A DNA stretch of 64,000 nucleotides. Origin: Allacma fusca (taxonomy: Eukaryota > Arthropoda > Collembola > Symphypleona > Sminthuridae). Of this stretch, positions 36,001 to 48,589 are shown piece after piece; the stretch's first letter is position 1, and each line of letters starts with the position of its first letter. The notes below the pieces were generated by a model. That model was not told the origin of the DNA. It searched no databases and saw nothing but the letters and a program-made list of their open reading frames with translations. The DNA is taken from contig OX359247.1 of assembly GCA_947179485.1 (NCBI GenBank), positions 52,301,131 through 52,365,130 of the forward strand, given 5' to 3'. A program made the translations under genes and the position numbers.

Positions 36001-39000
36001 AATTGGAAGCTTATAAAAAAAACTTACTTAGCATACGAATGACATGACTTTGGGAATGCCTGTTGGTGTTCCGTGGTTCAACAGTGATCTCACGGTTGTT
36101 TCGATTGGATCCAGGAGATCTCCTCAATTTTAGGCCGATGAGAACATACAGAACCGTAATCATTGTCATCGGAATTACAAAGAAGACGCAAATCGAGATT
36201 TGAAATGCGTACGGTATGAAATGTCGTTTGATGCTGCACCAAGCTCCTTCGATCAGCACCCGACCATTATCATCGACCTGTAATGGCAAATAGTTCTCTG
36301 TTGAAACATATTTCTCACGGAAGTCTCACATGCACAAATCATGACAAATCCACCTCCCACCGCGTTACAAGAGAGTGGATTCGGAATGGAGTACAAGTCC
36401 AATCCATCCTATTATTGACGAGCAATTTGTCAAGTCGCAAATTTAACAGAAGTCATGCAAGCGTTTAATTTTAATTAAACGAGTCTAGTCTACAAGCAAA
36501 TAACAATCAACTTGTCAACCTGCAATTCCGCTTGTACCGTAATAATAATGTACCGGTCCCTAAACAAACGAACACATAATAAAACGTTCCACGCACAACT
36601 ATACTTGATTGCACTTCACAATCAGACGTCATTCACACTCCCAACATGCATTTATGTAGTGGAAGGAATAATTTTCTCATTCCCATGGATTATATACTCC
36701 ACAGAAGCACACCGACAGCTCACACATAAAACAAAGATTGGACCAGTTCCCGGACGATTATGGGAGCAAGCAAGATGGGAATTGCTACAATCAATTCTTT
36801 TAGAAAATATCACTCATAAATACAAAGCATTCAATGAATAATACAAGAATAAGTACTCTTTAAATACAAAATTTTACTTGCATCAGGTCTATAAATCTTG
36901 AATACGTATTCGTACTGTATATAAGGTGCTATATACATGTAGGCTCATATTCACAAATTATGCACCACAAAATTTATTGTTTATAAAACAATCGCCGAAT
37001 TGCATTGTACAGCCATTCAATTTCATTGGGAATGAGAGCACACCCAACCTGAAAGAATATCTTCAGAAAAGTTTATGACAACAGGTTGCCCAACAGTTAT
37101 TGCCAAACACAATTTTACATAATGGGTAAAAACTGTACTAAGCTGTCAGTATTTCATTCCTGCAATTTATTATTTGAAAAAAACTGAAGTTAGAGCAAAC
37201 GAAAATTTTTTATTCAGTAGATTCTCTTTTATGCTTTTTGTTTCAGAAATGAAGAGTTGGAATGGATTTTTCCGGAGAAAATCCTACCTTTGCATTGTTC
37301 TCACATTTGACCGAACTATGAATACATTTAATTCATAGGAAATGGAAACTATGGGATTATAGCACAAGGAACTGTTTCAAGATTAATTGTAAACTTTTGA
37401 AACACATTTTGAATTCCGAATACTGTTATTGACAGAGTTGTACAAATTGTATCAAGAAACTCTCCATTCAAATTTAATAATCCTTGTACAGAAATTCAGG
37501 GTTGCTTACTATTACAATATCTGTGACAAGAGACAAAAGGGATTAGGGAATATTATACGAAGTTATTCTGTACAGAAGCTGTGACTGTGAAGTCTTGATG
37601 TATAAGTATTAATTAACGGTAAAAGATACAAGAAATGGCAGCTTTCTGAACTCAGAGATAATGCTGTATTTCAACGTACCAATGATGTGTAGTAGTATCA
37701 TTTTGTATTTGTCCAGATACCTACAACCGATATTAAAATTCCACAGATGTACTTATACAAGGTGTAAAAAACATTTGTCATCCTTCTAGCTCATATGACT
37801 AAGCCTCATGATTTATGATATGATATTTGGGATTCCCCCATTTTCAAGGGAATTTTCGTCTGGATTTTTTAAAAATACGAAAATTGGCCCAGGTCAGCAA
37901 ATAAGATCTCAATGGGTAAATGAGCCAAGGAAAGTCTGGATGTTCAGTTTGCACATTAGATCTACATATTTGATAACAAATGTTCATCCTCACTGCTACA
38001 TTCTAAAATTGTACACACTCTGGTCCACTTGAGCGAGGGAGATAGTTAATCAATTTCTGCATCTTTTGTCTAGATTGCAGCTTGATCCCAGATGTTGTCT
38101 TGATTGGTTGAATCTACTCTGGGTCTCAACAATGGTCTAACACATAAATCCAACAGATATAACTTGTTATAAGAGTGTAAATGCTGTCATAAAGCTGAGA
38201 AACATGCTGAGGATAAAATCCCGAGGTACATAAATACTTTGAACCACAACAGTCGAAAAAACACTAGCGGGAGAATCCAGCATACTTTTTATTTATAGGA
38301 TCGGGGAATTTTTAGTTTACTGTTCTACAATAATGCTGCCAGAACAATGTGATTAGTAGTCGACAGGGGATAAAATACCTCTGTACAAGATTTTATGAAA
38401 GTGGGATGGGAGTTGTGACCTTGCAGACATCGGAGTGTAGCTGAGGTAGAGCATAAAAAAAATCTATGTAAGATCGTAAATCTGTCTGAAAACTCAATGG
38501 AGATAAAATGAAGAGTCAAATAAAACACCCAGGTTCCTTTTTGCAGCCTCTATAAATTAAACGAAAGCTAATGTTACACACTCCGATATTTACCCTCGCA
38601 CTTGGACAGTAAAACTGTCCAAACTTGAGGGGGGAAAGCATCCTAGATTGGGCTAGGTTTCAAAAGTCAATTTATAGATTTCTTCCCTTCTCATTTCAGA
38701 GCAAAGCATACTTTTCCCTTTGAGATAATTTGTGCAAATACTGTGACATTGGCAATATTCAATGTAATGTGTTAGTACAGCATATACATATTTACAGAAT
38801 AGCTTTGAACCAAATACCATCAAAGGGATGATGATGAAAGGTCATTTCTTTTAGGAATGTCTCCTGCAGCAGCTTCCAATTAATTTTCAAATATTATTTT
38901 AATTTTTTGAATATTTAGCGAAGCTTGACAACTTGCGTAAGTCCAATAAATAAAGCGGCACTGAGGTTCAAAGACTCATCGGAGAATGAGTTAAAAGGAT

Positions 39001-40689
39001 GATGGGAATAATTTAGATACGAAGAGATTAATTGAATGAGATTAGTAAGAAATGACAGACTGATCATATTGAGAGGTGAAGTGAGTGGGATGGAGTAAAC
39101 GAATACCTATGTTTTTTCATGCTATAATTAAGCCCGAAGGATGCGGAAGGCAGAGATAGGACATAACTTTCGCATCAGACATCGGCTTTAATTAATTAGC
39201 TGGAGATTGCAGGCATTAAGAAGGCGACACATCACGATGAAGCAAGGCTTTGGAACAAACAATTTCAAGACATTAGCACGACGGTTACAGAACTTTGAAG
39301 ACGATGCACACAAAACGGCGGTGGTGGGATTTCAGAGCTGCGTTCAAGTTCAAGTTTTTCATGATAATTTTCAAGTAGGGGTCAGGACTATGTATTTTGA
39401 TAATTAATACTTTTCAACTTTCAACTTGATTACATAAGTCCAGTCAATTATAAAGTTTGCTCAGGGTTATAAACCTCATTTAAATTTTAAATCTGTTAAA
39501 GATACATTCTGGATCACTTCAAGAAGCTTCAAGTGCGGGGCACATTGAATCAGTAAATAAAATACCAGAGGTATTGTTCGAAGTTGATGCCTATGTCTAC
39601 ATTGACTGTATGTAGCTTAATTTGTTCTGAAAGAATTCTGGGATGAAATATATTTTCAAGTGGAATGTCCTGAACCCATGCTTACTTAGAATTTAAAGTT
39701 TTATTTGAAAAGAAAGTGCATCATTTTGTTGGGAAATTCAAGCTAGGGTCAAGTTTATAAGTATGGATCTTTGGAAAACTTGAACCGAACGGAGCTCCTC
39801 CGTCACTGGACCCCAGTCAAGTAGGTATGTTGGAGAGATTCGCACATTGAGTCAACACAAATGAGACATTACTTACCTCATCAGTAACTCCGAATTGTGC
39901 TGCTTGGGGGAGAGCGAAGACTAGGGCAAAGACCCAAATCAACAAAATAATAGTAATGACGCGCGATAGTTGAGATAACTTATGAGATCGTAACGGATGA
40001 CATATGGCCACGTATCTTTCCACAGTGAAGGAGGTAATTGTCAGGACGGTCGCATTAGCTGAGGTTTCTGCAGCCAAGCCACGAATGAGACAGAAAGCTT
40101 CCCCGAAGATGTAGGGCCCTTTGATCCAAATCAGGTACATCTCTTGTGGTAAGCCGGATATTAAGAGAAGAAGATCCGATACAGCTAGGCTGAAGAGGTA
40201 ATAATTAGTCGCAGTGTGCATGTAGCTATTTTTGGCAATAACCACACAGGTGCTCACATTACCGATGAGGCCAATCAAAAGAATTAAAGAAAATATCAAC
40301 GTCACCGGAATCACTACAATGAGAGGGTCACGCCGTATCGGATACTCTTTCTTTCGGCCCGGCTCATTCAAACTGCTATTGTTCCCCTCCCCCCCACTCT
40401 GATTCGAAAAGGGAGAGTCATCCTCCATAGACTCATTACTCTGGGCGAGAGAGCGGTCTGTGATGTTATCCGTAGGTAAGTCATTTGACTCCGTCTCATC
40501 CATAACTACGTCATTGATGCCATTGCTGGAGTATTCCAAGGAGTTCACATCTGGCTCGGGTGATGATGACAGGTACGAATAATCTTCCAAAATCTCCCCT
40601 TCTCCAGCTGCCGCTCCCACCATCAGCCCTGAACTGTCTAACCAAAATATCCGGCAGGCCAGCAACATTACTACTGTAATTATCATCAT
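32651..40689 (-). CDS. Pyrokinin/PRXamide-type neuropeptide receptor (class A GPCR), four coding exons
   Basis: Four exons splice in frame with GT-AG ends to 555 residues: 40689-39877, 36277-36028, 33382-33165, 33037-32651 (stop TAG). The amino-terminal tail is long (about 1-120), with a hydrophobic start and N-glycosylation motifs at 75, 85, 96, 103 and 104. TM1 is about 123-150 and TM2 about 162-184. TM3 follows Cys200, with ERY at 224-226. TM4 is about 243-264, ECL2 has Cys285 (disulfide partner of Cys200), and TM5 is about 292-317. TM6 has CWAP (364-367) and TM7 has NPILY (411-415). The TM2-TM3 stretch (FSLAVSDLLLL, AETSANATVLTITSFTVERY) is characteristic of arthropod pyrokinin receptors, relatives of vertebrate neuromedin U receptors. 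It should sit in the plasma membrane and signal through Gq on binding FXPRLamide peptides; the exact ligand is inferred. The carboxy tail is His-rich. The acceptor at 40762-40763 is in frame with the start codon, so an upstream coding exon is possible. Confidence 0.93.
33165..33382 (-). CDS. Receptor exon: TM6, ECL3, TM7
   Basis: The acceptor CTAATATTGCAG precedes TTGCAGTAG. The split codon gives Ile355, producing HVIRML-I-AVVVAFFICWAP as the family requires. The donor AAG|GTACGT follows FRQAFK. It is 218 bp, ending in phase 0. Confidence 0.93.
33383..36027 (-). other. Receptor intron between TM5 and TM6 exons
   Basis: 2645 bp with canonical ends. A run of ten C (about 34283) is the only local oddity. 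Confidence 0.8.
36028..36277 (-). CDS. Receptor exon: ECL2, TM5, ICL3
   Basis: The acceptor CCATTACAG precedes VDDNGRVLIEGAWC and the donor CTAA|GTAAGT follows. It is 250 bp, entering in phase 0 and leaving in phase 1. The next intron is 2645 bp (33383-36027). Confidence 0.92.
36278..39876 (-). other. Receptor intron between TM4 and ECL2 exons
   Basis: 3599 bp of AT-rich sequence with canonical GT-AG ends. I see no nested gene or complete transposon in it. Confidence 0.8.
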
Positions 40690-40761
40690 TCTGAGTTGTC
40701 CGATTCGGTCGGGGATCCTGTACTTTCTGGATAATCCTTCTTCAACAAACGTTTCAAACGC
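39877..40761 (-). CDS. Receptor exon with start codon through TM4
   Basis: The acceptor (TTATTGCAG, minus strand) ends at 40762 and the donor GAG|GTAAGTAATG follows 39877. I chose ATG 40689-40687 because it is followed by a hydrophobic, signal-like stretch. The 24 codons before it are open back to the acceptor. The exon ends in phase 0 after GVTDE. The following intron is 3599 bp (36278-39876). Confidence 0.9.
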
Positions 40762-43700
40762 CTGCAATAATTACAAACAATATCAACCACAATTGAACAT
40801 TGAATCTTAAAGATGTTCATTACTAGATATTCAATAAGGCCATATGTAGTTTAGCTCCCCAAATTGTTTTTGTTTTTTTTTACAGATTAGATAGAATCAG
40901 AAGTCCCTCTTTGCTTCTACTAATGCCTGCAGATGTTCACTTTTGCTCCTTAGCCAATACGACAAGTACATTTGTGAATATCCATTCCATAGTGTGTTCT
41001 TCTCAACCGAAAAGTCTTTTCTCGAGAGCTTCTTACAATTATTAGGATTCTTTTGCAGAAATTCAGCTTTGATTTTTTATATTTGCAAATTAATTCTATT
41101 GTTTTGACGAGTCAATGAGTAGGGTACCTTCACTTTTACAATTTGTCTGTCATATTGCGCAATATTGCGCATAAAAACGAATATAAAATAATGTCGGGTT
41201 GATTTTGAATTGATTAACGAAATACTAAAAGTGGTTCGAAGTCAAAAGGGCTTTGGTTGCCATTGCCAGATATGACACCTAAAGCAATTTAAAATCTTTT
41301 GTTTTCAATGGCGTTGTTTAAATGCTCGGATGGAAGGTTTCAAATATTTACAAAGGAATCTGCTACCCACGGACTTAACAGTCGAATTCACATGTTACAT
41401 CTCCAGTGTTCCAAGGAAATCCTTCCGCTCGTCCAAGTTATCAAAAACTGTCATTGCGAAAAAGGGGAAAGTGAAGCCTGATATTATATGTGTATTTACG
41501 GAATGAGTGGTAGTGACTCCTGCAGGATTTCTGGTTCTGTAAGTTGCATTTTGGAAAAATATTGGGAAATTCGAGGAGTTCAATAGCACGGAATAGTGAT
41601 GGGGGGAGTTAAAGCTATTAAATTAAATTTAAGTTCAAACCCGCTTAACCTTGAGGTCAACTGAGGGACACGCAAAAGTAATTAAGAAAAGATAATCACT
41701 CGAGAGTCAAACTCATGACTTCTGTACTGTCAAGGACATTAAAGGAGAGAACAAATAAACGAGTGTTCCAATGTTACACAATTACGGGACCATTAAGGGG
41801 GAAATTGAGTTTCATTCAAGTCCGCACGATTGAAAGCACTAATTCTTATTACTCCGCTAGTTGGGACTTATTGGCTTCAAAGATCTCGGCTTGAATTGTT
41901 CACTCAAGCATTTTCGTAATGTGTCAATGTCTGGAGTTGGAGTATGAAAATAAAGGGATAAATTGGATATGTGGATATAGGGAAAGAAACCATACATTAC
42001 TTCTCTCATATAGAACCTCATCAGTGACAACACCTTCATGTTGACATCAATGCTGGTGCCAGAGCCTGTCACAATATTTGTTCGGTAATTTTGTGACTGT
42101 AATTAAATTTATATTGTAATGTGTATTAGTAAAGGGAAGACAAAAAAAAATAATCTGGTATGAACTAGTAGGAGTCCAAGTTCAGGGCAGATCCATTCAG
42201 GTTCACACTGCTCCATCAGTATTGTTTGGATCCTGCCCATTCCAAACCTATCGACTGGATCTCACGTCCGACCCTGATTTACTGTGGTGTACTCTGACAT
42301 CCATAAAATTCCCAACTCTCCCTCAGAGATTCGGCGAAACAAAGCTCCTTTGGCGGTCAGGCCAAATAGCTTACTTGTCAATACAAGGTAAGCAACGTGC
42401 CTCATTGGGGGAAAGTTATGTATGTATCTGTATAGTCTTGGATAAGGGAAGAGAATTCGCAAAACTCCAAGTATCCCACAGCAGGCTTTTCATTTTGTTG
42501 GACTTTTTGGTTGGGGATTTAATCTGCCTACTCGTCTGTTCCATTATTTACGGACGTATACTACCTACCCACACACATGAGACCAGGCCTGGTTCACACC
42601 ACTGTTATTTTAATTAAACGGAATTTTCACCCGAATTAATCCATGATAAAGCATCACCATGAGAAACATCACCTGGCCTGAGCGTGGTTTCATTCCCTTT
42701 CAAAATGGTTAAAGAACATTGAAATTTGTTAATAATAATAATTATGGAAACTTGCGAAAATACATATTGAGCTGTAATCATAATCAGCTTGTGTAAGCAA
42801 AGGCTACAAAGAGAAGTCTTTGTTTAATGCCCTGAGTAATTATGGTATAATGTATGTACATATGTATGTGTATTTTTTTGTGTGGGGGGGATATTGCGTT
42901 TAAGGCTCAAGCGTATAGGAAGAGCAGCTCTCCAGCACCTGCCAATGGCTCAGGTTCCCCTGATGAGATTTTTCATGTCAGGAGGTTATATAATATTTGC
43001 TAAGAAAATCGTTTGTTTGATGAAGTCATTAGAAATAATTTCTTACTTTACTAGATTAAATGACAGCACATGTCAAGATGGAGTAACAATTACCTGGGCA
43101 AGAAAAAATAATCTCTCGATTTTTATGTGTGTGCACTTTGAGAGGCCTTATTTGAGAGTGGACGTGGTCTGTATTTTAGGGGACTGGTTGTCTTCTGTAC
43201 TTTTGATAAGTGTATCAAAAATGTGCGGACGTCAAGTCTGGATGGGAATATATTGAAGATTCTCTATCGAAGGTTTCGCGTGTTCAGAGGCGTATGGTTC
43301 TGTGTCTAGACGAAACTAACGACAAGCACACATTGAATCATTAATTGATCAATTCGATACTACGGTATGTGGAGCCTTTGGAGTAGTTTTCATTTTTGTT
43401 CATAGTTTTTAAATAATTATGTAGTTTCCTTGGACTATTATACACTAATGAAGCTCGGGATCCAGCACCGGGTACTCCAGAGGTAATGACTGTGTCCGAA
43501 CTTATCCTGTTTCTGGAGAGGGGAATGCTTAGGGAGCATTCTTTCAATTCTATTAATATCACTTCAACAGTTTTTTGATGACTGAGGGACCAGAGTCGCT
43601 TTGAAGGGGTTCCACGGGAGTTGTTCCAGGTACTTAGCACTCCATGTCTACAAAAATTGTAGATGACGCTTGTGAAGTCTCTTCGCATTGCGATTTCTCT

Positions 43701-46700
43701 CTGACACCCTGCAAGACAACAGTCATTCCATTATTTTATTTCCACGAATTTTATAACAAATCCAATTATTATACTTCCCATATTTTATATTCGCTCTGTT
43801 AATTGAACTCAAAATTGAGAAAACATTTTAAAGTAGACAAAAATTCGGGAAGAAGTTACACACGATAGTAAAGGAGTTCCAGAGAACAAGTTGTGAAGAT
43901 ATTTGGAATAATTTTAAAAATCTAGAATCGTTGAATAATTCAAATTCTTTTGGAATTGAAACAAGTGTTGAGTTATTCGTGGGAAAGGAATCTAAAATTA
44001 TTGGAACATCAATAAGGCTGAGCACATGTCGACAGCACTGAAATTCTAAGACAAAAAATCGTCTGTGAAGGAGTAGAATCGAAAATCAAAAACATTGAAT
44101 GTCAATCTATAAAATTATTATTTATGGATTGTTCACTTGTGCATGAGAAGGCTTTCTTTGCCCATGCTTTGATTAAGTAGTTACAACATTGACCTCTAGA
44201 CCTCCTCAAGCACCTCCTATGTAAATTTGCACGAGTGACATAATCGACCGTGACCATGGAAAAAATGCTATTTAATCGGAATAAAAATTTTGAATTACTG
44301 ATGACTTGGCCTGAGCCAGACTGAGTTAATATATTTACATCGGACATCGCTACATTAAAAGTAAAATGACCTGTATAAATAAAAACTTCCAAGTTCACTA
44401 TGAATTGGCTCCGTATGCTCATTGCCTTATAAATCCCTCTTCAGTAATGAAATGTACGAAAAATAGCGCTTACTCTAGTCATATTTTCTCATACGAATAA
44501 TTTGATCTGAACGCATTGAAATCTCCTGACCTTCTACTTCAATTTCAGTTGGAATTTTTCTCAGACATTTCGTTCCGTCTGCAGAACATATTATGTACCT
44601 AAGATAATATGGTGAGTTAAGAACTCATTGTTCTGGATTGTATTTATAGAAGCAGGTTTATATTTATAGATATAGGTCTACATTATGTATGAATGATAAT
44701 TTGGAAAATAAATGGACTGCATTTGAATTCAAATATGGTCACAATTTAAATATGTATTTGCTCCTCCTGAGTTGTGTCAGGCAGAGTGATTTTCATAAAA
44801 TAATATATTTTATGAAAATCAGTCTGCTCAGCTAGTCTGGTTGAAGGTCATGACGAAAAGTGACTGTCAAGTGCAGTGAGAATTTATGGCTGGAGTGACA
44901 ACGTCCGGAGAACAAAGCCACCAGCCAGACAAACTCCTCCGGAATTTTTTTTTATCCATCTGTCAGAAATTACTTTAATAAAAGGAGAATTTCAATTTTC
45001 CTTAATAAACATTAATTTTTTTTCCCTGACAGTATAAATTCACGCACATTATTTACAAGGCCAAGTGCAGATTCTAGACTGTACTTGTACTTGCGTGCGT
45101 ACGGACTTAAGAAATACTATTTGCAGAGGCATTGAAAGTAAGAACGTCTCCTTTGTTATTTCATGGTTCGTCCTGAAAGAAATGATGATGATAAGGAGGC
45201 AGGAGTTTATTACCAATGTTTATGTGGAGGAGCTTCCCCGCTCCCTAGAACCAGAATAACATGGAGACCATTTTTAGATCTTAAAAAAGTAATCATGTCT
45301 CTAATAATAAAAGTAGAATACTTAAAATCCTCAGAGCCTGTACAATTTTGTCTTTTGTTACAACTAAAAAAAACTGACACATTGTCATTTATTACCGTTC
45401 TATTTACTTGTGATTCATACAATGATTATTGTTATTGCTATTTTGTCCCAAGCCCCACATTTTTTCACAGCTGCATCTCTTCCACAGTACAAAATATTTA
45501 GCATAGAAATAGACGGGCGTGGGACGCTCGCTCCTAAGCTTCTTTTAAGATTACAACAGTATCAGCTACAAAGATGGAAGAAAAATTCAGGGATGTATCT
45601 TTCTGTTTTCAAGTATCATCTCATACCATCAAGTCCAAAAGTATCATTTAAAACGTTTATCACGGTGTCCATACACATGGCCTTGCATTCTCCCTGTGAG
45701 TGTCCAGTAAATGGAATTCCTTCAGGATAAGGCTCTAAACTAAGGAAAGTTTGTACTTCCAAAACATTTTCCGAAAGGGTCCTTTCCATTATACATTGTA
45801 ATTTTTTTCTTGGATGCAAAATTCTGTTACTGACTGCTAGAAATCAAGAGTAAAATTGTGGGGAACGACCATAGCAAGTATGTACATGTTGCTAGACTAT
45901 TTGAAAGAATGCAAAAACACACGCACTTAAACGAAATAACAACTTGAGCTTTTTGCATTCAAAGCCTTTCTACACAACATGGGCTTTCAAGGAGAGGGAA
46001 TTTGAACCCAACAAAATATCTACACTTAGCGAAACGGTATCTGGACTAAAATATGAAACTCCCTTCTGTACAACTCCTGCCAAGCTGACGAAGATTTATT
46101 TTACCCAATGCATGCATCTAGATAGATCTTCAAACCTTATGATAAAGTATGGAATAGTAACTACACGCACTTATGGTCGCCCCCAAATAGTAATAATATA
46201 ATGAAAATTCTACTTTCCAGTAGCCCTCATGGCATCTAATAAATAAACGAATACAAACAGTCAAAAATCCTCTCCACTCGACCTTATACTGGACGAGGGA
46301 GCGTATCTGAACAATTGCGGCAGGAGTTATACACAATGATCTGTGTTGAATACAAAACTTGCCAAAAGGCTTTTAAGGTCAAAAGGAAAATGAATACTTA
46401 TTACGTAAGCCTTGCTAACGCAAAAATAATTACTTGGAAAATTATTACAACCACAAAATTACATTTATAGGAGCGGCGTTGTTGTAAGTAAAAATTTGAT
46501 ATCTGTAAAATCTTGAATGAAATTTAAAACCCAATAAATTAATAGATTCACCTTGGTTTCTTTTTAATTTCCAGGATACTTATCGTATATTTGTGTTTAA
46601 CGGTTCTAGTAGTAATTTCCCTTCTTAGCAAGGGATTTATCTTGTATTTCGTCCGTATAAAAATTATCGTCTCTGGTAATTTTGACAAAAATAATCTTAA

Positions 46701-48589
46701 ATAATTACGTATGTGGTATGTAATTAGATACATATTGGCACAGTGATAAAAAAACGTAGACTGTACTTATTACAATGAAATGGATGGCTGCACCGAAGGT
46801 ACTATCACTGTGTCACTGTATGAAAAGGAGTCATAAAATTGCAAGATATTTCACTGTAAACCGACTTAATTATCGGTTTATGACGATGTTGTGTCTGGAG
46901 GTTGGAGAGAAAAAAAAGTATACACATCTTCCCCACCAAATAATTTACTGCCCCACATTTTATGCACCAATCTAACACACTAATCTACTTCACATGAGTT
47001 GGGGCAATTGAGCTTGTCAAATTTAATATTATTTACTGTCCTTGAAGTGAAAGATGAGGGTGCTTAAAAGAGAAAAATTCCTCGTGAACATCCTCTTGTA
47101 CATATAACGTAACTTTTCATTTCGTCAGCTATAAAAGTATTCCAATTGGCCCCCAAACAGTTTTGTCTTAGTTACTACACACACAGACTCCTAGAAACTA
47201 CTTCCCCGGTTTTGCCCCTCTACATGGTAAATATAAGCAATGCGTGTAGAAGCCATCATTGCAATAAGAGCTACTATACACTACGCTTATACATACCGAA
47301 CATATTCCCTCCTTACTTGTTTATTTTAAAAAAGAACAGCATTTCCTTAAGAACTTTTGCGGTTCAAGTTGGATAGAAAAGATTGGATTATTAGCCGGCA
47401 ATAAATCATTTGAAAATAAATAGTTATGACATTCTCAAAGGGAAGCCCTGTCGACATTTAGAAAAGAGTCGAGAATTTTGAGACCCCTCTCAAAAAAAGA
47501 CACAATCATTAATATCCCACGTAAGAATGTCCCCAGTGCCAGGACCAGGTCCAAACACCATTATACACTGCAGCTGCCAAAATCCAACTTTCCAACTAAA
47601 ACATGTCAAAATACCAAGAATAATTTCTGGTTAGTGAGTCTAAAAACTAAGCTTAGCACAGTCGAGGAACTTTGAGCGTATGTATATCTATCCAAATATC
47701 CATAGAGAATTTTCTTGAGAAATCCTTAATATTACCTTGCTCCGTCCAAATATACGCAAATGCATGGAATTTTCAGATTAGCAGCATTTATCTCTAACTT
47801 AAATCAATTCAATAAATCAATTGAGCACAATTACAAGTACCAACACTTTTCATCGTGCAAATACTATGGCACTCAACTGTGTGGACCAACACCATCAAGA
47901 TTACAAGAGAATAGCCCAGGACAGCGTCAGTTTTGTATGTGTATATATGTATCTTATAATTATGTAAGGAGTCCCTCCAGAATTTTAAATAGGCATTGAA
48001 ACATTTAATTGGAAACAGTCATTTTTCCTCCGTAATTCCTTCCTTTGATTGCTGAGAGGATCCAATAATAATACATATTAGTGTTGTTCCTTCCTCAAGT
48101 TTATATGCTTTGGCTCCGGCCCAATCCCAATGACAGCTCACACAAATGAATTCCACACTTGCTACATCAATAATACTCTAAGTACATACAGACAGTTATG
48201 TATGTACAGTATGTATAGAATTATGTGAGTATATCACTTCCAACGTTTAGACTTGTAGTTTTATGGACATGCAAGAATAATACATGGTACATATCTGTAC
48301 TGTATAGTCCTGTATAGACACAGAGATACAGGAATGAGTCCCATATATTTTGATGCTTATAGATCATGAATAACGCATGTATCTGTATATCCATGTATAG
48401 GCACTATACACATATACATTTCTCTCTTGATTTCTGTTTTGAATCTATAGCATTTAGACTGTAGAAGCTGAATGAGTGTCTGAGTGTAGTTTCACGAAGA
48501 TCTCACTTCCAGTAGGAAAATCCAACCGGACCCGACTCTACAACATCATTGTGAATTACGGGGTGATCTTGAGAAACTTGGATTTTGAT
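40762..48589. other. Gene-free region upstream of the known receptor exons
   Basis: No recognisable protein exon. It probably contains 5' untranslated exons and the promoter of the receptor gene. A minus-strand open segment at 43341-43706 preceded by a good acceptor (TTGTCTTGCAG) is a candidate non-coding exon, without a convincing donor. Confidence 0.45.
44781..44827. repeat. Long hairpin
   Basis: 44788-44820 is a perfect inverted repeat with 15-bp arms (GATTTTCATAAAATA and complement) around a 3-base centre. It extends to 44781-44827 with one mismatch. It lies outside any gene I can support. Confidence 0.9.

Noticed and set aside
42882-43256. 124-codon plus-strand frame
   Set aside because: No family resemblance, no splice context and AT-rich chance composition.
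43341-43688. 115-codon minus-strand frame as a protein exon
   Set aside because: The acceptor upstream looks good, but no donor, conserved domain or sensible protein composition was found. It is mentioned only as a possible non-coding exon.
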